DNA of 64,000 bases from Saccharospirillum sp039982735. GTDB lineage: Bacteria > Pseudomonadota > Gammaproteobacteria > Pseudomonadales > Natronospirillaceae. Below are positions 1 through 6,702 of this stretch, piece after piece. The notes beneath the pieces were generated by a model. It ran no database searches and was not told the DNA's origin. It saw nothing but the letters and a program-made list of their open reading frames with translations. Both the position numbers and the translations under genes were made by a program. The stretch is from NCBI RefSeq assembly GCF_039982735.1, contig NZ_JBDWXV010000023.1, positions 1 to 64,000 on the forward strand, given 5' to 3'. Numbering within the stretch: the first letter of the stretch is position 1; each line of letters opens with the position of its first letter.

Positions 1-247
1 GATGCGGTAAATCGCCAACAGCCTGAACTCCCTTTGCATCCCAACAGTAGATCTCAAGACTCTTCAGGAACCCAAGCGAACCAAGGAATGAGAGGTCTTC
101 GCCTTTAAACCCATAGTAATCGCTAAGGCGCAGAGCGCATAGTCCGTGGTGCTGCATATAGGATGCGACTGACGGATCCCAATCTCCTTTTAGGATAAGA
201 ACCTCACCGATACCATGTTCATCTTGGCGGATCTCAAAATCAGTCAC
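1..247 (-). CDS. Cassette 9: leucine-rich-repeat-like protein, C-terminus outside window
   Basis: An open frame runs from a GTG at 247 to the window edge, about 82 codons, and no stop is reached. The start is chosen because a GAAGG ribosome binding site lies 8 bases upstream, just inside the attC boundary. The visible protein has leucine-spaced stretches (LCALRLSDYYG and LSFLGSLGFLKSLEIY) that resemble leucine-rich repeats, but I cannot name a family. It is the cassette furthest from intI in this window. Its attC lies beyond the left edge. Confidence 0.6.
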   Translation of the reverse strand, partial: MTDFEIRQDEHGIGEVLILKGDWDPSVASYMQHHGLCALRLSDYYGFKGEDLSFLGSLGFLKSLEIYCWDAKGVQAVGDLPH

Positions 248-262
248 GTGCTAGACCTTCAT

Positions 263-347
263 GCATAACGCCAGCAATAAACGGCGCCCTGACAAGGGCG
301 TCCGGTGGAGGCCGAAGGCCGGAACGAATTTAATTGCCTTGTTATGT
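263..347 (-). repeat. attC site of cassette 8
   Basis: About 85 bp between cassette 9 and the end of cassette 8. It begins GCATAAC and ends GTTATGT on the plus strand. The interior is imperfectly self-complementary (GGCGCCC/GGGCG and GGCC/GGCC blocks), as expected for a folded attC bottom strand. The second Y of RYYYAAC is replaced by A, a variation repeated in other sites of this array. Confidence 0.85.
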
Positions 348-365
348 GGTGACAGGCACGCACGG

Positions 366-608
366 CTATTCCTGAAATTCCCACGGTATTTCCTTTTTGA
401 ACAGCTCAATTGCTTGCTCTACAAGTGCCAGATCTAGATCCTTCTGGTAAAGGGTCACTTCTCTGACTTTTTTCGTGTCATCGCGGAAAACTTCCAAAAG
501 CATTTCGTCGCCAGAGTAAACCTCTATGCCGATCCCATCCCGTCCCGAGACATCACTTGCTATGACGTACCTTTCGACTTTGGGGAACTCATCATCCATA
601 CTCGTCAC
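366..608 (-). CDS. Cassette 8: small acidic hypothetical protein
   Basis: An 80-residue soluble protein with no signal peptide or membrane segment. It reads from GTG at 608; an in-frame ATG at 599 (protein start MDDEF) is an equally good start, and neither has a strong ribosome binding site. A central MLLEVFRDD stretch and a C-terminal helix ending KKEIPWEF suggest a small alpha/beta fold. I recall similar short proteins with a KKEIPWEF-type tail in other bacteria, but I cannot assign a function. It occupies a complete cassette between attC sites at 263-347 and 624-706. Confidence 0.7.
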   Translation of the reverse strand: MTSMDDEFPKVERYVIASDVSGRDGIGIEVYSGDEMLLEVFRDDTKKVREVTLYQKDLDLALVEQAIELFKKEIPWEFQE

Positions 609-623
609 TCATCAGAGGTACCC

Positions 624-706
624 ACATAACGCCGCCAACACGTGCAGCTTGTAGTGAAGGCTAAGCCGTAACGAAAAAGCTGTCGCCGTGATTGGCCTTG
701 TTATGC
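624..706 (-). repeat. attC site of cassette 7
   Basis: 83 bp, starting ACATAAC and ending GTTATGC on the plus strand. The stop codon of cassette 7 (701-703) is embedded in the terminal core sequence, a packing used by several cassettes here. Confidence 0.87.
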
Positions 707-1627
707 ACTCTCTGGTCTTAGATTCTGCGTGGCTAATATATCACCAATATCCCAAAGGTTTCTAAGACTAGCCAGATCTCCCAGGCTGTCCCGCTCCTCC
801 TGAGTCAGTGGTCGTCTACTTTCATAGCCTTCTATCATTGATACTCTTGCCGGCTTAGGCAAAGAACAAGAAATAGCAAGGTCATAAGCACGCCAGCCGT
901 ACGCACAATGGTCAAAGTCAAAGATAGTAAGTTCATTTCCACGAAAGTGAATATTACCTAAGTGCATATCCGCATGAATAATGCCGAACTTGCTGCCGTC
1001 TGTTCCGATACTGTTGATGCGCTCTATGTATCGATCGATTGGCTCTAGTTTCTCCAATACATATAGGCCATACTTTATTTCTTCATTGGCTTCAGCGCAT
1101 TTCTCTCCTTCAGATATCAATCGTATTGGTTCATCTACCAAGTATTTCAGATCTAGTTTGTAACGTTCATACTCAGATTCAAAAGAATCTGCAGCCAGGT
1201 GCATATTCGCCATAGCTATGCCCAATTGGCGGCCTTGGTTGATCGTCAAAGAACCCCTACTGAGTAAAACGCCTTCAGCGTAGTTAAACAGTGCAAAGAC
1301 TCTCTGACCCGAACGAAGCTCCGTCACACCCAATAAATCGCCACATGAAGTGGGCACTACATTTGCAACCGGAACACCCTGCATATGCAAATGTTTAACA
1401 AGGTTGAGTTCAAACCGATAAGCGTCATCAGACTCTACGTAGTACTTTCCATTCAAATACATACGGAATATGAATTTCTGGCTTCCGGTATCCAAGAGAT
1501 ATGTGTCATTGAAACCACGCTTTATATGCATGCAATAGTCGACATCACCGAAATCATAATGCTTTCTGATAATCTCAAGGGCTTCTTCTGCAGTTGCTAC
1601 AGTGCTAGTAATATTATTGTTGGTCAT
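701..1627 (-). CDS. Cassette 7: APH/choline-kinase-fold phosphotransferase
   Basis: A 308-residue protein of the phosphotransferase enzyme family (aminoglycoside phosphotransferase / homoserine kinase type II fold). The catalytic Brenner motif HADMHLGN is at residues 218-225 and the metal-binding DFDH at 237-240. Both are intact, so it is probably an active small-molecule kinase. Total length fits the family. The N-terminus contains the nucleotide-binding sheet (FIFRMY near residue 53). The substrate cannot be read from sequence. It resembles general APH-like kinases (SrkA/HomKin type) more than any named resistance enzyme, so antibiotic resistance should not be assumed. Start ATG at 1627. 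It is by far the largest product in the array. Confidence 0.85.
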   Translation of the reverse strand: MTNNNITSTVATAEEALEIIRKHYDFGDVDYCMHIKRGFNDTYLLDTGSQKFIFRMYLNGKYYVESDDAYRFELNLVKHLHMQGVPVANVVPTSCGDLLGVTELRSGQRVFALFNYAEGVLLSRGSLTINQGRQLGIAMANMHLAADSFESEYERYKLDLKYLVDEPIRLISEGEKCAEANEEIKYGLYVLEKLEPIDRYIERINSIGTDGSKFGIIHADMHLGNIHFRGNELTIFDFDHCAYGWRAYDLAISCSLPKPARVSMIEGYESRRPLTQEERDSLGDLASLRNLWDIGDILATQNLRPESA

Positions 1628-1652
1628 TTAATTTTCATGGCCTCGTGCCCTT

Positions 1653-1712
1653 GCATAACGTTTGCAGCAGTTGCGCGGGCTTTCTCGCGTCAACTGACTG
1701 GGTTTGTTAAGG
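1653..1712 (-). repeat. attC site of cassette 6 (60 bp)
   Basis: Begins GCATAAC and ends GTTAAGG on the plus strand, only 60 bp long. It is nearly identical in its first 35 bases to the attC at 4520-4579, although the two cassettes carry unrelated genes. Confidence 0.88.
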
Positions 1713-1715
1713 AAT

Positions 1716-2204
1716 TCAGACGCCATAACGGATAAATTCCATTTCCGTGGTTTTATATAGTTCAGTTTCGATAACTATCTTTGTACTGGCGATAGCTTTG
1801 ATGGCTTTTAACCAAAACTCTTTAGCTCCGGTGTTACTTGGATGTACTCTAGTAATCCACCTTCCTGGGTGCTTCGATGCAGATATTTTAAAAGCCTGCT
1901 CTCCAATGCCTTTACGTTTGTACTTTCGTAGCACAAAGAATTGTCCCATATCGAAGCACTCTTCGTCTTCCGGGTATTTTCTAACCAAGGAAAAACCTGC
2001 AATTTCACCATCCACTTTAATCAAATAAGGAAAGTGATTTGGTTTAGTCCAATAATCACTTAAGCCAGTTACTGAATCATGCACCTCAAATGTTCCATCG
2101 CTATGAGGTGGCCAACCAGTGTATTCAGTCATGTCGTATATGTAGTACTGAAAAAGGTTTTTTACATACTCAAAACTTTCAGCTGGCACTAATGTAATGT
2201 TCAT
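1716..2204 (-). CDS. Cassette 6: GNAT-family N-acetyltransferase
   Basis: A 162-residue GNAT acetyltransferase when started at the ATG at 2204. That start has AAGGA 5 bases upstream, supplied by the attC end. An upstream in-frame start at 2276 would run translation through the attC site and is rejected. The acetyl-CoA-binding motif A (KRKGIG, residues 96-101) follows a FFVL strand, and a conserved N-x-x-A-x-x-F/W block (NTGAKEFW) follows near residue 123. The acyl acceptor is unknown. GNATs are among the most common cassette-encoded enzymes. Confidence 0.85.
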   Translation of the reverse strand: MNITLVPAESFEYVKNLFQYYIYDMTEYTGWPPHSDGTFEVHDSVTGLSDYWTKPNHFPYLIKVDGEIAGFSLVRKYPEDEECFDMGQFFVLRKYKRKGIGEQAFKISASKHPGRWITRVHPSNTGAKEFWLKAIKAIASTKIVIETELYKTTEMEFIRYGV

Positions 2205-2209
2205 GACTT

Positions 2210-2285
2210 CCTTAACGCCTGCAACAGCGGCCGAGCGTAGCGAGGTCCAGGCCCGAAGGGCCGATGCTGCTTGCACTTGTTACGT
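2210..2285 (-). repeat. attC site of cassette 5
   Basis: About 76 bp, from CCTTAAC to GTTACGT on the plus strand, with internal GGCC-rich complementary blocks. Both ends deviate from the RYYYAAC/GTTRRRY consensus at one position. The stop codon of cassette 5 (2280-2282) lies inside the terminal core. Confidence 0.8.
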
Positions 2286-2822
2286 GTTTAGCCTTGCTCG
2301 AAGCCGATTTAGTAATTTTAGTTGCTCTTTATAGAGCCTGTTCCCCTCGGTACCCTCAGGGTGATTTTTACATTTAATATTGATTCGATTTTCCTGTTCT
2401 GAGACAAACTTTTCAATTGACTTTATTTTATTTCGAAGAGCGACTATATCTTTGTACTGGTCGTTATTCGATGCTAGAGATATCTTTAGCAAACTTCGCA
2501 AATCGCTCTCAGATAACTCCTGAAACCCGTAGCTGATCTCTGCACAAGTTATGATGATAGGCTTATCGAACCCATATACCCATATTTGTACTTCACTTCC
2601 TTCGATTTCAACTCCATCAATTTCGTACTCTTGAGCTTTGACTTCCTCGAGCTCTACTTGGTTAGAGATTGAATAATCATACCCATAGAGATTAATGGCC
2701 AGCACCGGGGTGCAGCCTTCTTCAAAAGCATTCCACGACAGCAGCCGAATAGACAGGTCATTATCTTTTGATAAGAGGTCTACTAAATGGCCGCAAAAAT
2801 TTCTTAGTTTCTCAGCACTCAT
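2280..2822 (-). CDS. Cassette 5: hypothetical protein with coiled-coil C-terminus
   Basis: A 180-residue protein from ATG 2822. A longer reading from a TTG at 2849 lies inside the attC and is rejected. The N-terminal two thirds look like a mixed alpha/beta domain with beta strands (VLAINLYGYDYSI, VQIWVYGF). The last 60 residues are charged and helical (ALRNKIKSIEKFVSEQENR) and probably form a coiled coil. No signal peptide, membrane segment or known catalytic motif is visible. I do not recognise the family. Confidence 0.7.
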   Translation of the reverse strand: MSAEKLRNFCGHLVDLLSKDNDLSIRLLSWNAFEEGCTPVLAINLYGYDYSISNQVELEEVKAQEYEIDGVEIEGSEVQIWVYGFDKPIIITCAEISYGFQELSESDLRSLLKISLASNNDQYKDIVALRNKIKSIEKFVSEQENRINIKCKNHPEGTEGNRLYKEQLKLLNRLRARLNT

Positions 2823-2825
2823 GAC

Positions 2826-2903
2826 ACGTAACGCTGAACTTTGCGGCAATTTTGGAGTGGCGAAGCCACGGAAAAATTGTCCGACAACAGTGACTTGTTA
2901 GGC
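2826..2903 (-). repeat. attC site of cassette 4
   Basis: 78 bp, from ACGTAAC to a perfect GTTAGGC on the plus strand. The TAA stop of cassette 4 (2898-2900) is within the core. Confidence 0.87.
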
Positions 2904-3485
2904 CCGCGGAGGGGCTCCGAGGAAGCTGCCCTTGATCTCGTACTTCCCTCCAAACCCGTGTGGGCCTTTCCAATAAACCGATAATAGCTTGAATAAACGA
3001 CGACCATAGGCGGCCATCAACCATTCATATTTCTCCCAAAGCCCCTCATCGAGGGTGGATGGCTGAGCACTGGTCTCTTTGCTTAGCGCACACGGATACC
3101 TAGCCCAAGATTCATTGCCATCCTCAAATGCTTTCAGAGTGCCCCGACCCTTTGTCTTGTATGGGATGTTAGTAGATTTTTCTGCGAGATCAGTAAGTTT
3201 GTGGGACTTCAGAAATTTTGAGAGCTTGCCGTTAGAAATCCAACCCGGGTTCTCGTAAACCAGGAATGCCTTAATCGCATTCTCCAGGGCAAAGGATGCT
3301 AGGAGAAAGGTTGATCTGTTCGTATTGTCCCAGCTGGCCTTGTTTCCAGACCTATAATCATGATGTGTGAGATGCCCTTGACCAAAGCTTCGCCTCATTT
3401 CGACAGCCTGCCCGTGAAGATCGTCAGCGACCAAGAACCAGCTGTGTGGGCATGCTAATTCTACGAATTCCTCATTGGTCATCAT
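2898..3485 (-). CDS. Cassette 4: hypothetical, weakly HEPN-like protein
   Basis: A 195-residue protein starting at ATG 3485 or, better spaced from AGGGA, at the adjacent ATG 3482. A helical segment FALENAIKAFLVYEN followed by KSHKLTDLAEK resembles the E/K-x-x-x-KA helix and H-x-L turn of HEPN-superfamily proteins. I do not see a convincing Rx4-6H RNase motif in the last helix, so it may be a non-catalytic HEPN relative or something else. It is soluble, without a signal peptide. Confidence 0.65.
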   Translation of the reverse strand: MMTNEEFVELACPHSWFLVADDLHGQAVEMRRSFGQGHLTHHDYRSGNKASWDNTNRSTFLLASFALENAIKAFLVYENPGWISNGKLSKFLKSHKLTDLAEKSTNIPYKTKGRGTLKAFEDGNESWARYPCALSKETSAQPSTLDEGLWEKYEWLMAAYGRRLFKLLSVYWKGPHGFGGKYEIKGSFLGAPPRA

Positions 3486-3507
3486 GTTCCCTGATTTTTG
3501 ATTGACT

Positions 3508-3612
3508 GCCTAACGTTCCTAAACTACGGCGAAATCGCGCGCAGCGTGATTGAGTCCAAGCCCAGTTTGCGCAGCAAACGTTTTTGGGCTGAGTAGCTTT
3601 GGTTTGTTAACT
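3508..3612 (-). repeat. attC site of cassette 3 (longest, 105 bp)
   Basis: From a perfect GCCTAAC to GTTAACT on the plus strand, 105 bp. The longer interior includes the complementary arms GCCCAG-TTTGC and GCAAACG-TTTTTGGGC, giving a longer predicted hairpin than the other sites. Confidence 0.86.
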
Positions 3613-3937
3613 ATTTGATTGCCGCCAATGTTAAGTATGAGAGCAACCATGAAATACCGACAAACAAAACTAACAAGCTTACAAATATTGCTCTTGGCCA
3701 TCGAAACATTAATATTCGTCCCAGCTTAGTTTTATTAATCATGAACGGTAATACTAAAACTATTAGAACAATCGCGTAACCTAGGTAAAAACCTTCGATA
3801 TCTCTTTCAGAGAAACCAGCGTAAAAACCGCCAAAAGCAATTAAGCTCATCAAGGCGAAATACAGGCCATGTCCACGCCTTTCGCTTAACTTCTTCCGAT
3901 TTAGCTTCTTAAGTTCCTTTTCCGTATACAACTTCAT
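3611..3937 (-). CDS. Cassette 3: small membrane protein
   Basis: A 108-residue protein from ATG 3937. A positively charged N-terminus (KELKKLNRKKLSERRG) is followed by about three hydrophobic segments (roughly residues 26-44, 50-68 and 83-104). It is likely an inner-membrane protein with the basic tail in the cytoplasm. No family is recognised. There is no clear ribosome binding site in the cassette, so translation may depend on read-through coupling from the array promoter. Confidence 0.7.
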   Translation of the reverse strand: MKLYTEKELKKLNRKKLSERRGHGLYFALMSLIAFGGFYAGFSERDIEGFYLGYAIVLIVLVLPFMINKTKLGRILMFRWPRAIFVSLLVLFVGISWLLSYLTLAAIK

Positions 3938-3941
3938 ATAT

Positions 3942-4019
3942 AGTTAACGCCCGGCTCACGCGCCGGTTTGGAGCCGCAAAGCGGCGGAAAATCGGTCGCT
4001 GTGCAGCCGATGGTTATGC
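3942..4019 (-). repeat. attC site of cassette 2
   Basis: 78 bp, from AGTTAAC to GTTATGC on the plus strand, with clear self-complementary blocks (GCCG-CAAA-GCGGC). The stop codon of cassette 2 (4014-4016) lies within the core. Confidence 0.87.
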
Positions 4020-4505
4020 CTTGAATTCGCGGACGACCTGCCAATACTCATTAACCGCTGCGCTAGCCTGCGGCACTTCGCTCAATTCGCGCGCCAAACG
4101 AGTTCTCAGCCCAAATGAGGTGTTATGTGGGCATGGCCAAACTTTCGCGGATTCACCTAGACAGTGAATCGCAGCGGCTGTATTGCCACGCTTCAGTTCA
4201 GCGATACCGAGTCTTGTGAAGGCGGCATTGTACCCGCATTGTCGAGGCTCATATGAAAGCCCATCCGTGCGTATACGAATACGAGCAAAAAGTCCTGCGG
4301 CTGTCCACAGCCTGAGCTTCTGCGAAAGCGATCCAGCAAGCGACAGGATAGAATGTAACATCACACCTACCAGCATGTGCGCTTGGCCAACTTGCAAACG
4401 TGGATCATCGATGAAGTCTGGTGCCTGCGAATGATCGTGCGATTGCATCCAAATATGGAATTGGCGTGCAGCTGAAATAGCTTCCTTTACATCCTTAGGC
4501 TGCAT
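4014..4505 (-). CDS. Cassette 2: hypothetical helical protein
   Basis: A 163-residue protein beginning at ATG 4505, which has AAGGA 6 bases upstream. A longer reading from ATG 4523 would start inside the attC core and is less likely. The middle contains a TPR-like helix pair (LGIAELKRGNTAAAIHCLGESAKVW), suggesting a helical-repeat protein. No enzymatic motif, signal peptide or membrane span is visible. Function unknown. Confidence 0.68.
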   Translation of the reverse strand: MQPKDVKEAISAARQFHIWMQSHDHSQAPDFIDDPRLQVGQAHMLVGVMLHSILSLAGSLSQKLRLWTAAGLFARIRIRTDGLSYEPRQCGYNAAFTRLGIAELKRGNTAAAIHCLGESAKVWPCPHNTSFGLRTRLARELSEVPQASAAVNEYWQVVREFKA

Positions 4506-4519
4506 CGGATTCCTTTTGT

Positions 4520-4579
4520 GCATAACGTTTGCAGCAGTTGCGCGGGCTTTATCGCGTCGACTGCCTGTGATTGTTAAAT
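4520..4579 (-). repeat. attC site of cassette 1 (60 bp)
   Basis: 60 bp, from GCATAAC to a perfect GTTAAAT on the plus strand. The first half is nearly identical to the attC at 1653-1712. The stop codon of cassette 1 (4574-4576) lies inside the terminal core. Confidence 0.9.
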
Positions 4580-5173
4580 ATCGACGAGCCGGAACCCATC
4601 ACACTCTAATTCTGATTTAAATACCCAGCTTGGAACATTCCCTGAAGTATTTAAGAAAATGTAACTCAATATACCTTCAACAGTGCTAGATGCCAGCCCC
4701 CATGACTTATTACCCGCTGATTCGACATGCTCGTGAAACTTCTCAGGGTTAGGATGGAGAAAGAAATCTCGGTAGTTTTTCAAGAGTTCGGTAAGGTTTT
4801 GCCACAACTTAGGCTCTTCAGAATGTAGTGGCTTCAAATTAAGCTCTTCAATTAATACTTTCAGTGCAGTCTTAACTGACCTCAATTCAGAGCTCATCAA
4901 CTTTTCAAAGCTTTCGAACTTCGAGTATCTTGCTTTCAGTGTTGAATGTTCAGCATCCCAGAGGATATAAAGTTGAGCTGAGCAAAACGACAAAAGAGCG
5001 CTATAACTGTAAACATAGTTACAACTCATCAACCCAAAAAGTGCTTCATCAATTTCAACACTTTCATCTTTCGTCCCTATCTTTGTTCTAGTAACGGAAC
5101 GTGCAATATCTAAATATGACTTCGTAACGTTTACTAGCACATTGCCTCCATGAATATTTAACAGTTTCTTCAT
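4574..5173 (-). CDS. Cassette 1: candidate HEPN-type ribonuclease
   Basis: A 199-residue, mostly helical soluble protein from the first, most strongly expressed cassette position. Near the C-terminus a helix carries NYRDFFLHP. R135-D136-x3-H140 matches the Rx4H signature, with a polar residue after the Arg, that marks catalytic HEPN RNases of toxin and abortive-infection systems. No partner antitoxin is encoded in the cassette. The ATG at 5173 directly abuts the attI/cassette junction (GTTAATATG on the minus strand), so the 5' untranslated region comes from attI. The HEPN assignment is inference from one motif and helical content. Confidence 0.65.
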   Translation of the reverse strand: MKKLLNIHGGNVLVNVTKSYLDIARSVTRTKIGTKDESVEIDEALFGLMSCNYVYSYSALLSFCSAQLYILWDAEHSTLKARYSKFESFEKLMSSELRSVKTALKVLIEELNLKPLHSEEPKLWQNLTELLKNYRDFFLHPNPEKFHEHVESAGNKSWGLASSTVEGILSYIFLNTSGNVPSWVFKSELECDGFRLVDI

Positions 5174-5425
5174 ATTAACTTTTACATATGATCCAGGCTG
5201 ATTTTAAAGCCAGTTGAGGACAAACCATTGTAAAACCCCATTTTAGAGCGGTCTAAGTGACACGACCACCTTCAATTTTACAAATATCAAACCACAAAAA
5301 CCTTTAAAAGTGTTGGATATCCAGGATAGTCCGATAGTTTTGTCGCATATCCACGGCTATATCCTGGATATGCGTCATCAAAATCACCCTTTTGTGATCG
5401 ATTTCATGGCCTTGAAACCCCAGGT
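5173..5425 (-). other. attI region with cassette insertion point at about 5173-5179
   Basis: The space between the first cassette ATG and intI must contain attI. On the minus strand a GTTAATA core sits at 5179-5173, immediately before the cassette 1 ATG, matching the GTTRRRY recombination core in position. The stretch is AT-rich. I could not find a convincing Pc promoter (-35/-10 pair) on the minus strand reading into the cassettes, although one is expected here or inside intI. Confidence 0.7.
5317..5371. repeat. 12-bp inverted repeat around a 31-bp spacer upstream of intI
   Basis: ATATCCAGGATA (5317-5328) is perfectly inverted as TATCCTGGATAT (5360-5371). The motif ATATCC also recurs between the arms at about 5347-5352. 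The position between attI and the intI promoter suggests integrase-binding repeats or a repressor operator, but neither is shown by the sequence alone. Confidence 0.7.
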
Positions 5426-5441
5426 CTGTATAAATACCCAG
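5426..5441 (+). promoter_or_regulatory. LexA box overlapping intI promoter
   Basis: CTGTATAAATACCCAG fits the LexA consensus CTGT-N8-ACAG with one mismatch (CCAG for ACAG) and an AT-rich centre. It overlaps a TATAAA at 5429-5434 that could be the -10 of the intI promoter and ends 24 bases before the intI start. SOS control of integron integrases through such a box is established for class 1 and Vibrio integrons. Here it is predicted. Confidence 0.82.
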
Positions 5442-5465
5442 CACTTTAGTTGATAGGTGCAATAC

Positions 5466-6449
5466 ATGGATGTACCAAAACCCGTGTCTAGCCAGTCGTC
5501 GCGCTTTATGGACCAGTTTGTTATTTTTCTACGCTCACGTGGGCTCGCGTACCGGACCGAGAAAACCTATTGCCAGTGGGTTCGCCGGTTTATTCGGTAT
5601 CACAAATTTTCCGAAGCCAGCCAAATACAGGTAGAGCATATTGTTCCTTTTCTAAATCACCTTGTGGCTGATCGTCAATGTTCAATCAACACCCAACGTA
5701 CTGCGCTAAACGCCCTGGTGTGTCTATTCAGAGAATTTATGCAAATGGAAGTCGGTGAGCTGATGTTCGACCATGCTCGTAAGCCGCGGAAGCTGCCAAC
5801 TGTGCTCAATGGTGGTGAGGCCCAGGCAGTAATTGCTCAACTTAGTGGGAATCATCGGCTGCTGGTCCAACTCATGTATGGCAGTGGCTTGCGCGTAATG
5901 GAAGCCGTCAGACTTAGAGTTAAGGATATCGATTTTTCCAATGGCGGCTTATTTGTTCAGGAAGCAAAAGGGGGCAAAGCCCGAAGAACACTGTTGCCTA
6001 ACCGGTTGACACCTTTACTGAAAGAACAGGTCAGCCAAGTTGCTCGTTTGCATGCAACCGATTTGGCTGCAGGGCGCGGCAGTGTCTATTTACCGGACGC
6101 ATTGGCCCGAAAATACCCACAAGCGCCGGATGAACTTGCTTGGCAGTATGTGTTCCCGGCAAACAAGTACTCCATAGATCCACGCAGCGGTGTGGAACGC
6201 CGACACCATATTGGGGAGCACCAAATCCAACGGGCCGTTAAGATTGCTTCACGTAAAACCGGTATCAACAAACGAATCACCTGTCACACGTTCCGGCACT
6301 CATTTGCCACGGAGTTGCTACGACAAGGCACTGATTTACGGAATATTCAGGAAATTCTGGGGCATTCTTCGTTGGAGACGACTCAGATCTATACCCACGT
6401 TGTGGGCTTGCATGAGAGAGGTATGGTGAGCCCAGTGGACGTCGATTAG
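5466..6449 (+). CDS. intI: Integron integrase IntI (tyrosine recombinase)
   Basis: A 327-residue integrase that catalyses attI x attC and attC x attC recombination. ATG 5466 is preferred over the upstream GTG 5457 because AGGTG (5455-5459) is correctly spaced from it. The SAM-like core-binding domain covers about residues 15-100. Catalytic residues are all present: R143, K168, H274, R277, H300 and nucleophile Y309. The extra IntI-specific segment between patch II and the HxxR box is present (VFPANKYSIDPRSG, then RRHH) and separates it from XerC/XerD. Length and intactness suggest a functional enzyme. It is divergent from the cassette array and preceded by a LexA box, so expression should rise on DNA damage. 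Confidence 0.96.
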   Translation: MDVPKPVSSQSSRFMDQFVIFLRSRGLAYRTEKTYCQWVRRFIRYHKFSEASQIQVEHIVPFLNHLVADRQCSINTQRTALNALVCLFREFMQMEVGELMFDHARKPRKLPTVLNGGEAQAVIAQLSGNHRLLVQLMYGSGLRVMEAVRLRVKDIDFSNGGLFVQEAKGGKARRTLLPNRLTPLLKEQVSQVARLHATDLAAGRGSVYLPDALARKYPQAPDELAWQYVFPANKYSIDPRSGVERRHHIGEHQIQRAVKIASRKTGINKRITCHTFRHSFATELLRQGTDLRNIQEILGHSSLETTQIYTHVVGLHERGMVSPVDVD

Positions 6450-6583
6450 ATTCGCTACCGCCCGGCCGGTTACAGGGCGCACCAAGGTATAAAACGGGTT
6501 GTTTGTTCACCATGGCATTAGGTGACGAAGTTGGCAAGTATTTATGTTTCAAAGGTGTCGTTTGCGCCCCCTTCTTCCCAAGG

Positions 6584-6609
6584 CCCTTCGACGGGCTCAG
6601 GGCGAACGG
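6584..6609. repeat. Dispersed REP-like repeat (translates as VRPEPVEG)
   Basis: A 26-bp run, CCCTTCGACGGGCTCAG followed by GGCGAACGG, matches a dispersed palindromic-type repeat that I know from many proteobacterial genomes, where spurious ORFs through it give VRPEPVEG. It sits in the intergenic space between intI and the fructokinase. It is not coding. Confidence 0.7.
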
Positions 6610-6702
6610 TGGGAGGGGGCTGTGGTTTGTTTGCTTCCTGTCGCCCAGGGGACTGGCCTCCTACTGGGAGAGTTGTGAGGAAGAGAGTTGGGAGGTGGGC
6701 GT

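Larger units (their letters stand above)
1..6449. mobile_element. Chromosomal integron: intI plus nine-cassette array
   Basis: A tyrosine integrase of the IntI type (5466-6449, +) faces away from an array of nine short genes, all on the minus strand. Neighbouring genes are separated by 60-105 bp sites that begin with a form of RYYYAAC and end with a form of GTTRRRY. This is the classic integron layout: intI, attI, then cassettes transcribed from the attI side. The array continues past the left edge of the window, so its full size is unknown. The cassettes look clearly AT-richer than the genes after 6.7 kb, as expected for captured cassettes. No transposon, IS or sul/qac segment accompanies it, so I read it as a sedentary chromosomal integron and not a class 1 mobile one. 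Confidence 0.93.

Noticed and set aside
701..1627. Calling cassette 7 an antibiotic-resistance gene
   Set aside because: It has the APH fold and catalytic residues but no similarity I can tie to a known resistance enzyme.
5173..5460. Pc promoter for the cassette array
   Set aside because: Expected here on the minus strand, but no -35/-10 pair with acceptable spacing was found, so none is annotated.
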